From positions 186,001-250,000 of the forward strand of contig NZ_SNVW01000004.1 of NCBI RefSeq assembly GCF_004361695.1: a DNA stretch of 64,000 nucleotides, given 5' to 3'. The position numbers were made by a program, and so were the translations under genes. This stretch comes from Curtobacterium flaccumfaciens. GTDB taxonomy: Bacteria; Actinomycetota; Actinomycetes; Actinomycetales; Microbacteriaceae. Below are positions 1 through 7,461 of this stretch, one piece after another (position 1 is the first letter of the stretch; every line of letters starts with the position of its first letter). The notes beneath the pieces are model-generated. The model worked only from the letters and a program-made list of their open reading frames with translations. It did no database searches and had not been told where the DNA came from.

Positions 1-6
1 CGGGGG

Positions 7-1698
7 TCACTCCCGCTTCCGGGCGAGCGCGGCATCGATGGCCGCCCACACCAGCAGGACCACCGCCGCGCCACCGAGCAGCCCCCCGGCGACTCCGGTC
101 GACAGCACCGCCGTCGGACGCGCGGGCAGCGCCAGGTACACGATGGACAGCACGCCGGCCCCGGCGCCGAGCAGCACCAGCAGCACACGGCGGATGACAC
201 CGTTCAGGGTCCGGCGATCCCGCCGGTCCGAGAACAGCCGGATGTTCACGGACAGCTTGCCGGTCTCGATCGCCTCGCCGATCCGGTCCACGCGACGCGG
301 GAGCCGCCGTGCGGCCGACACCGCGCCGAACAGCTCGCGGACGGCGACGTCCCGGATCCGCCCCGGCCGCAGCTGGTCGCGGATCTGCTCGCCGGCCAGC
401 GAGCGGGACTCCTCAAGCAGGTCGAACGACGGGGTGAGGGTGCGGAGGGTCCCCTCGAAGATCGCGAGCGCACGGGCCGCGGCGACGAAGTCCGGCGGCG
501 GCTTCAACCGGTAGCGTCCGAACACCTCGACGGCGTCGTCCACCGTCTCGACCCCGATGCGGGCGCCGGGGCCGAGTTCGTCGGCGACGAACCGGGCGAT
601 GGCGCGTCGGAAGTCCGGTTCGTCCTCGGCGTCCCGGACCGGCGCCATCCGGAGCACGGCGTCGGCGATGGCCTCGGTGTCGTCCTGGATGTACGCGGCG
701 AGGAGCTGTTGCACCGTGTCCCGCAGACCGGGATCGAGCCGCCCGACGGAGCCGAAGTCGATGAGCGCGGGGCGGCCGTCCGGCTGCAGCAGGACGTTCC
801 CGGGGTGCATGTCCGCGTGGTAGACCCCGTCGAAGACGACCTGCCGCAGGAACGCCCGGAGGATCGCCCGCATCGGCTCGTCGAGGTCACGGTCCGAGCG
901 CTCGGCCCGGATCGCGCTGAGCGTGTCCCCCTCCAGGAACTCCATCACGAGCACCCGCCGCCCGGAGAGCTCCGGGTACGGGTCGGGGAAGCGCACCTCG
1001 TCCGGACGCGCGCTCCGGGCCTGCGCCGCACGGAGCGCCGTGAGGTTCCGGAGCTCCGACGTGAAGTCCACCTGGCGGATCAGGTCGTCGGCGTACTGCG
1101 CGGCGACGTCCTGCACGCCGACCTGCCGGGCCTCGGTCGAGAGCCGGGCCATGAACCGCACCACCCGGAGCGCGATGTCCACGTCTCGCCGCACGGCGGT
1201 GTCGATGCCGGGCCGTTGGACCTTCACGGCGACGCTCGTGCCGTCGGTCAGTCGCGCGCGGTGGACCTGCGCGATGGACGCCGCGGCGACGGGAACGGGG
1301 TCGAAGGCCGCGAAGACCTCGTCGACGGGGGCGCCGAGTTCCCGTTCGAGGAGGGCCGCCACCTCGTCCGGATCGGCCGGCGTCACACTCCGCTGCAGGT
1401 GCGCGAGCCCCTCGGTCCACTCCTCCGGCAGCAGGTCGTCGCGGGTGGAGAGCAGCTGGCCCATCTTCACGAAGCCGCCGCCCGCCTCTTCGAGCGCGCG
1501 GCGCAGGTGGTCCGCCTGCCGGGCACGGAGCGCGGACTTGTCGGGGTCGTGCGAGAAGTCGAGTCGACGGAACGGCAGGAGCTCGTGGCGGCGGGCGATC
1601 GCGAGGAGCTCGGCGAAGCGCCGGCCGCGGGACCGGAGGGTCCCGGTCTCGACGTCCGGGGCGCTACCGAGGTCGCTCAGGCGGGGCGGGGTGGGCAC
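7..1698 (-). CDS. AarF/ABC1 (UbiB-like) atypical protein kinase
   Basis: About 563 residues from a GTG at 1698, which has GGGGGAG about 12 nt upstream; the frame stays open to a GTG at 1803, but that extension is an Arg-rich tail I do not trust. The kinase-like core is clear: KVQRPGI carries the ATP-site lysine, DMHPGNVLL is the catalytic-loop equivalent and IDFGSVG the metal-binding motif. The last ~65 residues form two hydrophobic helices, so the protein is membrane-anchored, as is usual for this family. UbiB relatives support isoprenoid-quinone or lipid metabolism in other organisms; the substrate here cannot be read from sequence. It ends only 6 bp from the window edge, so any downstream operon partner is unseen. 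An 11-bp motif that recurs across the window lies just upstream (1745-1755). Confidence 0.88.
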   Translation of the reverse strand: MPTPPRLSDLGSAPDVETGTLRSRGRRFAELLAIARRHELLPFRRLDFSHDPDKSALRARQADHLRRALEEAGGGFVKMGQLLSTRDDLLPEEWTEGLAHLQRSVTPADPDEVAALLERELGAPVDEVFAAFDPVPVAAASIAQVHRARLTDGTSVAVKVQRPGIDTAVRRDVDIALRVVRFMARLSTEARQVGVQDVAAQYADDLIRQVDFTSELRNLTALRAAQARSARPDEVRFPDPYPELSGRRVLVMEFLEGDTLSAIRAERSDRDLDEPMRAILRAFLRQVVFDGVYHADMHPGNVLLQPDGRPALIDFGSVGRLDPGLRDTVQQLLAAYIQDDTEAIADAVLRMAPVRDAEDEPDFRRAIARFVADELGPGARIGVETVDDAVEVFGRYRLKPPPDFVAAARALAIFEGTLRTLTPSFDLLEESRSLAGEQIRDQLRPGRIRDVAVRELFGAVSAARRLPRRVDRIGEAIETGKLSVNIRLFSDRRDRRTLNGVIRRVLLVLLGAGAGVLSIVYLALPARPTAVLSTGVAGGLLGGAAVVLLVWAAIDAALARKRE

Positions 1699-1820
1699 CG
1701 GCCCAGTCTGCTCCCCCGGCCTGCGTGGTCGGTTCCTCCACAGCCTGGAGGCGCGGCGCGCGCTCCACAGGTCGACCCGAGCCCGGCGTCGCGCCGGGTC
1801 CACTGCCGCAGGCTGCCGTC

Positions 1821-2123
1821 ATGGAGACAGCACTCATCGGGGCGGTCATCGCCGCCGGAGCGGCGATCGTGGCCGCCGTGGTCAGCTGGTTCGGTGCGTT
1901 CCAGTCGCGCCGCGCCACCGACCGTGACCACGCCTGGCAACGGTTCACCTGGGCCGTCGCGCAACCGGACCACGATCCGGTACACGACATTTCAATCACT
2001 GTGCTCCGCGGGCTCGCCGACGTAGCGTGGTGGTCCAAGGCGGACCGGCGGCTCGCTGACCGCGCACTCAGGCGGCGCGCTGCGCGACTGCCACCTGGCC
2101 CTGCGACGAAGGAATCCGACTGA
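1821..2123 (+). CDS. Small hypothetical membrane protein
   Basis: A 100-residue protein from ATG. The first ~25 residues (ALIGAVIAAGAAIVAAVVSWFG) form one hydrophobic helix. A short basic and Trp-rich soluble part follows, with LRGLADVAWWSKADRRLADRAL near the end. I do not recognise the family. Its stop overlaps the ATG of the next small gene in a TGATG arrangement, which implies translational coupling, and the pair stands alone on the plus strand between two minus-strand genes. Function unknown; the coding call rests on the hydrophobic N-terminus and the coupled neighbour. Confidence 0.6.
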   Translation: METALIGAVIAAGAAIVAAVVSWFGAFQSRRATDRDHAWQRFTWAVAQPDHDPVHDISITVLRGLADVAWWSKADRRLADRALRRRAARLPPGPATKESD

Positions 2124-2302
2124 TGCCGATCTTCAAACCGCTGCCGGATGCGTTCGATCCGGAGTGCGACTCCGACGACTACTGGGCGTGGGAGAACGGT
2201 GCGACGCTCGCCGAGTTCCACGAGTGGAAGCGCACCGACGTGCTGACCGTGTCGATGCGGGTGAAGTGGTGGTGGCGGCGCACCCGGCGGGTCCTGCGCT
2301 GA
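2123..2302 (+). CDS. Very small hypothetical protein coupled to the gene before it
   Basis: A 59-residue frame from ATG at 2123 to TGA at 2302. It starts inside the stop codon of the upstream small membrane protein (TGATG). The composition is plausible for a real protein: an acidic N-terminal half (DAFDPECDSDDYWAWENG) and a basic C-terminal end (KWWWRRTRRVLR). No family is recognised. A very similar size and acidic-then-basic layout could suit a partner of the adjacent membrane protein, but that is only inferred from the coupling. Confidence 0.5.
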   Translation: MPIFKPLPDAFDPECDSDDYWAWENGATLAEFHEWKRTDVLTVSMRVKWWWRRTRRVLR

Positions 2303-2333
2303 GTCCTGCGCTCAGTCCTGCGCGGACGACGCG

Positions 2334-3440
2334 CTAGACGCCGACCTCCTGATAGGCGGTGAAGAGCAGGTGGTCCTCGGGGCCCTCGAGCGTGACCGGC
2401 TTGCCGACCCCGTCGAGGATGATGAACCGCAGCATGCCGGCGCGCGCCTTCTTGTCGCGGCGCATGGTGGCGAGCAGCCCTTCCCACCGGCCGACCCCGT
2501 AGGTCGTCGGGAGCTCGAGCGACTCGAGGATCGAGCGGTGCCGGTCCACCGTGGCGTCGTCCAGGTGCCCGGTCAGGCGCGCGAGCTCGGCGGCGAAGAC
2601 CATGCCGACGGACACCGCCGCACCGTGCCGCCACTGGTAGCGCTCCGCGTGCTCGATCGCGTGACCGAGGGTGTGCCCGTAGTTGAGGATCTCCCGCCGG
2701 CCCTGCTCGGTGAAGTCGTCCGAGACGACGTCGGCCTTGAGCTGGATCGCGAGCTCGACCACCCGGCGGAACTCCGGCGTGGTGGGGTCGGTGACGCGCG
2801 CGACGTCCGCCTCGACGATGTCGAGGATCTCCGGCACGGCGATGAACCCGGCCTTCACGATCTCCGCGAAGCCGGTGAGGATCTCGTTCCGCGGCAGGGT
2901 GCGCACGAGGTCGAGGTCCGCGACGACGGCGCGGGGTGGGTAGAACGCGCCGACGAGGTTCTTGCCCTCGTTCGTGTTGATCCCGGTCTTGCCGCCGACG
3001 CTCGCGTCCACCATGCCGAGCACGCTCGTCGGGATCGCGACGTAGGGCACGCCCCGCAGCCAGGTCGCGGCGACGAAGCCGGCGAGGTCGGTCACGGCGC
3101 CGCCACCGAGACCGATGACGGCGTCGGTGCGGGTGAAGTCCGACTGGCCCATGATCTGCCAGCAGAACGCGGCGACCTCGACGCGCTTGGCGCCCTCGGC
3201 GTCGGGGACCTCGGCGATGAGGGCGTCGAGCCCGGCGTCGACGAGCAGGTCGCGCAGGCCGTTCGCACGGGCGCCGAGCGTCGGCGCGTGCACGATGAGG
3301 ACCTTGGCGACCCGTGGGCCGAGGAGCGCCGCCACCGAGCCGAGCAGGTCGTTGCCGACCGCCACGACGTAGCCGTCGTCACCGCCGACACGGATCTCGG
3401 TGGTGCCCTCCGGCAGGATCGACTCGGTGGACTCGCTCAC
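2334..3440 (-). CDS. aroB: 3-dehydroquinate synthase
   Basis: Second step of the shikimate pathway: converts DAHP to 3-dehydroquinate using NAD and a divalent metal, in the cytoplasm. The 368 residues match the usual length. The NAD-binding region reads IGLGGGAVTDLAGF, followed by KTGINTNEGKN and the metal-binding GHTLGHAIEH. The GTG start at 3440 overlaps the aroK stop (GTGA at 3437-3440), so aroC-aroK-aroB is translated as a coupled unit. In many relatives efp and nusB follow aroB; here two small plus-strand genes and the AarF kinase follow instead. Confidence 0.97.
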   Translation of the reverse strand: MSESTESILPEGTTEIRVGGDDGYVVAVGNDLLGSVAALLGPRVAKVLIVHAPTLGARANGLRDLLVDAGLDALIAEVPDAEGAKRVEVAAFCWQIMGQSDFTRTDAVIGLGGGAVTDLAGFVAATWLRGVPYVAIPTSVLGMVDASVGGKTGINTNEGKNLVGAFYPPRAVVADLDLVRTLPRNEILTGFAEIVKAGFIAVPEILDIVEADVARVTDPTTPEFRRVVELAIQLKADVVSDDFTEQGRREILNYGHTLGHAIEHAERYQWRHGAAVSVGMVFAAELARLTGHLDDATVDRHRSILESLELPTTYGVGRWEGLLATMRRDKKARAGMLRFIILDGVGKPVTLEGPEDHLLFTAYQEVGV

Positions 3441-4006
3441 GGGGTTCCTTCGTTCGTGGTGGCGTCGGGCGTTGGTGCGTCGTCAGGCGTCGCTTCCGCG
3501 TCGGCACGCAGCCACCTGACGACGTCGTCGACGACGTGGGACATCGGCCGACGGGAGGTGTCGAACACGGCGTGCGCGAGTTCGGCGTAGGTCGCCGCCC
3601 GCTCGTCCAGGATCGTCTGCCAGGCGTCGATGCCACCGTTCGCCAGGAGCGGTCGGTCACTGCCGGCGATCCGGTCGGCGACGGCCTCGGGCGACACGGT
3701 GAGCAGGACCACCCGGGCACCGGCCATGGCGTCCCGCGTGGCGGCGTGCGTGACGGCACCGCCGCCGACCGCGATCACCCCGCCGGTGGCCAGGGCATCC
3801 CGCACCGCCGCGGCCTCGAGCTCGCGGAACGCCGGCTCGCCCCGATCGGCGAAGATCCCCGGGATCGGCCCGTGCTGCCGGGCGATCACCCGGTCGGTGT
3901 CGGTGAACGGCACGCCGAGCGCCTTCGCGACGCGCTTGCCGACGCTCGACTTGCCGGCCCCCATCGGCCCGATGACGACGACGGGAGCGGACGCGAACGC
4001 GCTCAC
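3437..4006 (-). CDS. aroK: Shikimate kinase
   Basis: Phosphorylates shikimate at the 3-hydroxyl with ATP. The 189-residue protein has the P-loop GPMGAGKSS, the shikimate-binding DTD and [12 protein letters not shown], the GGGAVTH turn and the lid arginine in [11 protein letters not shown] at 4006 is the natural start because it overlaps the aroC stop by 4 nt and puts the P-loop about 10 residues in. A longer open frame reaching 4981 is antisense-like readthrough inside aroC and is not used. The C-terminal ~20 residues are acidic and Thr/Pro/Ala-rich ([14 protein letters not shown]), beyond the enzyme core. Confidence 0.97.
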   Translation of the reverse strand: MSAFASAPVVVIGPMGAGKSSVGKRVAKALGVPFTDTDRVIARQHGPIPGIFADRGEPAFRELEAAAVRDALATGGVIAVGGGAVTHAATRDAMAGARVVLLTVSPEAVADRIAGSDRPLLANGGIDAWQTILDERAATYAELAHAVFDTSRRPMSHVVDDVVRWLRADAEATPDDAPTPDATTNEGTP

Positions 4007-5223
4007 CAGGCGGTGGAGTGCTCGGCGGCCTCGGTGCGACGGCTGCGGAGCGTCTCCGGGATCGACGCGAGGTAGGCGTCGAGGTTCCGCTTCGTCTCGA
4101 CGACGTTGTCGCCGCCGAACTTCTCGAGCACGGCGTCGGCGAGGACGAGCGCGACCATGGCCTCGGCCACCACACCGGCGGCGGGCACGGCGCAGACGTC
4201 GGAGCGCTGGTGGTGCGCCGAGGCGTCCTCGCCCGTGGTCACGTCGATGGTGTGCAGCGCGTGCGGGATGGTCGCGATCGGCTTCATGCCGGCCCGGACG
4301 CGCAGGACGGTACCGGTCGACATGCCGCCCTCGGTGCCGCCGGCGCGGTCGGAGGTGCGGATGATCTCGCCGTCCTCGCGGTAGAGCTCGTCGTGCGCCT
4401 CGGAGCCACGGCGGCCAGCGGTGGCGAAACCGTCGCCGACCTCGACGCCCTTGATCGCCTGGATGCCCATGATCGCGGCGGCGAGCCGGGCGTCGAGTCG
4501 ACGGTCCCACTGCACGTGCGAGCCGAGCCCCGGCGGGACGCCGTAGAACAGCACCTCGACGACGCCGCCCAGGGTGTCGCCGTCCTTCTTCGCGGCCTCG
4601 ACCTCGGTCACCATCCGCGCGGAGGTCTCCGCGTCGAAGCAGCGCAGCTGGTCCTCGTCGAGCCGGTCGACGTCGTCCGGCAGGGGCAGCGCGGTGCCGT
4701 CCGGCACGCGGACCGTCCCGACCTGCAGGGTGTGCGCGACGGAGCGGATGCCGAGCTCCGCCAGGAACGACTTCGCCACGGCGCCGAGCGCGACCCGGGC
4801 TGCGGTCTCGCGAGCGGAGGCGCGCTCGAGGATCGGACGGGCCTCGTCGAAGCCGTACTTCTGCATGCCGACCAGGTCGGCGTGGCCCGGACGGGGACGG
4901 GTCAGCGGTGCGCTGCGCCCGCGGGAGAGCTCGGTCTGCTCGACGGGCTCGGGGTTCATGACCTCGACCCACTTCGGCCACTCGGTGTTGCCGATGCGGA
5001 TCGCGATGGGGCTGCCCAGGGAGTACCCGTGCCGGACGCCGCCGGACACGTGCAGCTCGTCCTGCTCGAACTTCATGCGGGATCCGCGGCCGTAGCCGAG
5101 CTTGCGACGCGCGAGGTCGGTACGGATGGACTCGAACGACACCGGGACACCCGCGGGCAGGCCCTCGAGCATCGCGATCAGTTCGGGTCCGTGGGACTCA
5201 CCAGCGGTCAACCAACGAAGCAT
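4003..5223 (-). CDS. aroC: Chorismate synthase
   Basis: Last step of the common aromatic pathway: EPSP to chorismate, needing reduced FMN. 406 residues, normal for the family. The start at 5223 gives [13 protein letters not shown], the conserved N-terminus; the ATG 12 nt further up is unlikely. Family motifs seen include [19 protein letters not shown] and RPGHADL, and near the C-terminus [12 protein letters not shown]. It is the first gene of the aroC-aroK-aroB group and lies 45 bp after mltG. No aroE lies between mltG and aroC, where many actinobacteria carry it. Confidence 0.97.
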   Translation of the reverse strand: MLRWLTAGESHGPELIAMLEGLPAGVPVSFESIRTDLARRKLGYGRGSRMKFEQDELHVSGGVRHGYSLGSPIAIRIGNTEWPKWVEVMNPEPVEQTELSRGRSAPLTRPRPGHADLVGMQKYGFDEARPILERASARETAARVALGAVAKSFLAELGIRSVAHTLQVGTVRVPDGTALPLPDDVDRLDEDQLRCFDAETSARMVTEVEAAKKDGDTLGGVVEVLFYGVPPGLGSHVQWDRRLDARLAAAIMGIQAIKGVEVGDGFATAGRRGSEAHDELYREDGEIIRTSDRAGGTEGGMSTGTVLRVRAGMKPIATIPHALHTIDVTTGEDASAHHQRSDVCAVPAAGVVAEAMVALVLADAVLEKFGGDNVVETKRNLDAYLASIPETLRSRRTEAAEHSTAW

Positions 5224-5268
5224 GGTGCCCATCATCCCACAGCGCGCACCCGTGCGACGCGACCCCGG

Positions 5269-6978
5269 TTACTGGTAGTCGGGGTGCGCGCGGAGCCAGG
5301 CCTGGAACTGCTTCACGGCCACGAGGTGCTGGTCGTACGTGTCCGAGAACACCGTCTCGCCGGTCTCGAGGTTCACCGTCACGAAGTACTCCCAGTTGCC
5401 GGTCGCCATCTTCGTCACCGCGTTGATGGCGATGTCGCCAGGGTTCGAGATCGGCGCCGGCGGCAGCCCGTCGTGCACGTAGGTGTTGTACTTGTTCCCC
5501 GCGTCGGCTCGCTCGGCGTCGGTCGTGGTCACGGTGTGCGTGTTGCCCGTGCCGTAGGCCACGGTGGCGTCGGACTGCAGCTTCATGCCCTTGTCGAGGC
5601 GGTTCTGGAACACCCGGGCCACCTTCGGGTAGTCGGCGGCGAGGCCGGCTTCCTTCTGCACCAGCGACGCGAAGACGATCACGTGCTCCTGGTCCGCCTC
5701 GGCGACACCGGCTGCGGCGAGGTGCTCCTTCATCGTGTCGACCATCGACTTGAAGTACTGCGTCGCCGTCCACCCCGGGTTGATCGGGTAGGTGGCCGGG
5801 AACAACCAGCCCTCGAGCGTCGTGACGTTCGCGGGCAGATCGTAGGCGGCGAGGTCCTTCGCTGCCGCGGACACCTCGGCGTCGGACAGCCCGGCCTTCG
5901 AGACCATCCCGGCCTCGATGTCCTTGAGTGCCGTGCCCTCGGGGATGACGATCGACGCCTGCACCCGGTTCTTCGGGTCCTGCAGCGCCGCGAGGGCCGT
6001 CTTCGAGCTCATCTCCTTCTTGAGCGCGTACGACCCGGGCTGGAACTGCACGTCCGGCGAGGCCAGCAGCAGCTTGTAGAACACCTTCGAGGACTTCACG
6101 ACGCCGCTGCGCTGCAGGGTCTTCGCGACGTTCTCGCCGATGTCGCCCTGCTTGATCGTGATGGTCACCTTGCTGGTGCCGCTGCCCGAGTAGTCGTCCG
6201 GCTCGTCGTTCCCGCTCACGGCGGCGATGACCTGCTGGATCTTCGGCGCGGCGAACGTGTACGCCGACACCCCGCCGGCGAGGACGACCGCGACGATGAC
6301 GATCCCCGCGATGAGCGGGCCACGACGTCGCTTCCGGCGCGGCTCACGCGGCTCGCGTGGCGCCCTGGAGGCTCCCCCGCGTCCACCGCGACCGCCGCGT
6401 CCGTCGTCTCCCGCGCCTCCAGGGCCGTCGTCACCCTGGGCAGGACCGCTCGCGCCCGCGGATGCGGCCGCGCGGTCGGCGTCGTCGACGTGCACCTCAC
6501 CCGTGAGCAGGGCGTGGACCTCGGGGTGCAGCTCGGCCGCGCTGCGCGCGACCGGGGCGTCGGCGGGAGAGGCCGGGCGGTCGGCCCGGGTCGTCTCGGA
6601 TGAGCGTGCCGGCTCGGAGGACCGAGCCGTTCCGGAGGTGCCTGCCGGCTCGGCCGAGCGGGCCGCCTCTGCTGCGCGGGCGGTCTCGGTCGCGCGCGCG
6701 GCCGCGGCTGCGCGATCGGCGTCCGCGGCGCGGTGCTCCGCCTCGGCCGCACGAGCGGCCTCGGCTGCACGGGCTTCGCGTCGTGACAGGTGTCGCGTGG
6801 GCTCCGCCGGGGTGCCGGCGGTGGGGTCGACCGCGTCGCCGCGCTCATCGGGGGTGGCCGGACGGTCGGAAGTGCTCTTCCGCCGCTCGGCGTCGTTGCC
6901 GGGCGCGATGATCGCGTTCCAGTCCAGGTCGTCTGCCAACGGTCCTCGGTCTCTCGGTCGGGAACTCCGCCTGGGCAT
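5269..6978 (-). CDS. mltG: Endolytic murein transglycosylase (YceG/MltG family)
   Basis: Membrane enzyme that cuts nascent peptidoglycan glycan strands. From the ATG at 6978 it has 569 residues: a long cytoplasmic Ala/Glu/Arg-rich, probably coiled segment, then a Gly/Arg-rich stretch, one transmembrane helix (GPLIAGIVIVAVVLAGGVSAY) and the external YceG domain. The catalytic glutamate should be in FASLVQKEAG, and GLPPAPISNPG with AINAV are family hallmarks near the C-terminus. A TTG at 6939 (ADDLDWNAIIAPG) with GAGGA 3 nt upstream is an alternative start. The low-complexity N-terminal region is longer than in E. coli MltG, which has almost no cytoplasmic part. Confidence 0.92.
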   Translation of the reverse strand: MPRRSSRPRDRGPLADDLDWNAIIAPGNDAERRKSTSDRPATPDERGDAVDPTAGTPAEPTRHLSRREARAAEAARAAEAEHRAADADRAAAAARATETARAAEAARSAEPAGTSGTARSSEPARSSETTRADRPASPADAPVARSAAELHPEVHALLTGEVHVDDADRAAASAGASGPAQGDDGPGGAGDDGRGGRGGRGGASRAPREPREPRRKRRRGPLIAGIVIVAVVLAGGVSAYTFAAPKIQQVIAAVSGNDEPDDYSGSGTSKVTITIKQGDIGENVAKTLQRSGVVKSSKVFYKLLLASPDVQFQPGSYALKKEMSSKTALAALQDPKNRVQASIVIPEGTALKDIEAGMVSKAGLSDAEVSAAAKDLAAYDLPANVTTLEGWLFPATYPINPGWTATQYFKSMVDTMKEHLAAAGVAEADQEHVIVFASLVQKEAGLAADYPKVARVFQNRLDKGMKLQSDATVAYGTGNTHTVTTTDAERADAGNKYNTYVHDGLPPAPISNPGDIAINAVTKMATGNWEYFVTVNLETGETVFSDTYDQHLVAVKQFQAWLRAHPDYQ

Positions 6979-7009
6979 CGTCGTCTCGGTCGACGGCAGG
7001 GAGCCCGGT

Positions 7010-7459
7010 TCAGGGGAGCGTGGCCCCCGGTGGGGCACTGGACGCACGCTCGTGGTCGAGCGCGTGTTGCAGAATGATAACAGCGGCCGCTTGGTCGATC
7101 ACGGCACGAGACTTCTTCGTGTTCCGGCCGGCCTGGTGCAACCCCCGCTGGGCGGTCACCGTCGACAGGCGTTCGTCCACCAGCCGGACCGGCCGGTGTT
7201 CCGCGAGACGAGCGGCGAACTCCCGCGCGTCCGCCGTGGACGAGGTGTCCCCACCGGACATCGACAACGGCAGCCCGACGACGATCTCGAGCACGTCGTA
7301 CTCGTCCGCGATGTCGGCGATCCGACGTACGTCCGTCGCGTCGTCGCGGGGGACGGTCTCGACCGGCGTCGCGAGGAGACCGTCACGGTCGCACACCGCG
7401 ACCCCGATCCGGGCGCGACCGACGTCGACGCCGAGTCGCCGCCCGGAACGGATCGCCAC
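7010..7459 (-). CDS. ruvX: Putative pre-16S rRNA nuclease (YqgF/RuvX)
   Basis: 149 residues with an RNase H-like fold: GVDVGRARIGVAVCD holds the first catalytic Asp, VDERLSTVTA the Glu, and VIDQAAAVIIL the second Asp. E. coli YqgF trims the 5' end of pre-16S rRNA. The GTG start at 7459 lies 3 nt after the alaS stop, and mltG follows 31 nt after its own stop, so alaS-ruvX-mltG form one unit, as in most actinobacteria. Confidence 0.94.
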   Translation of the reverse strand: MAIRSGRRLGVDVGRARIGVAVCDRDGLLATPVETVPRDDATDVRRIADIADEYDVLEIVVGLPLSMSGGDTSSTADAREFAARLAEHRPVRLVDERLSTVTAQRGLHQAGRNTKKSRAVIDQAAAVIILQHALDHERASSAPPGATLP

Positions 7460-7461
7460 GG

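Noticed and set aside
4007-4981. Long N-terminal extension of AroK
   Set aside because: It overlaps nearly all of aroC in another frame; the P-loop must be near the N-terminus.
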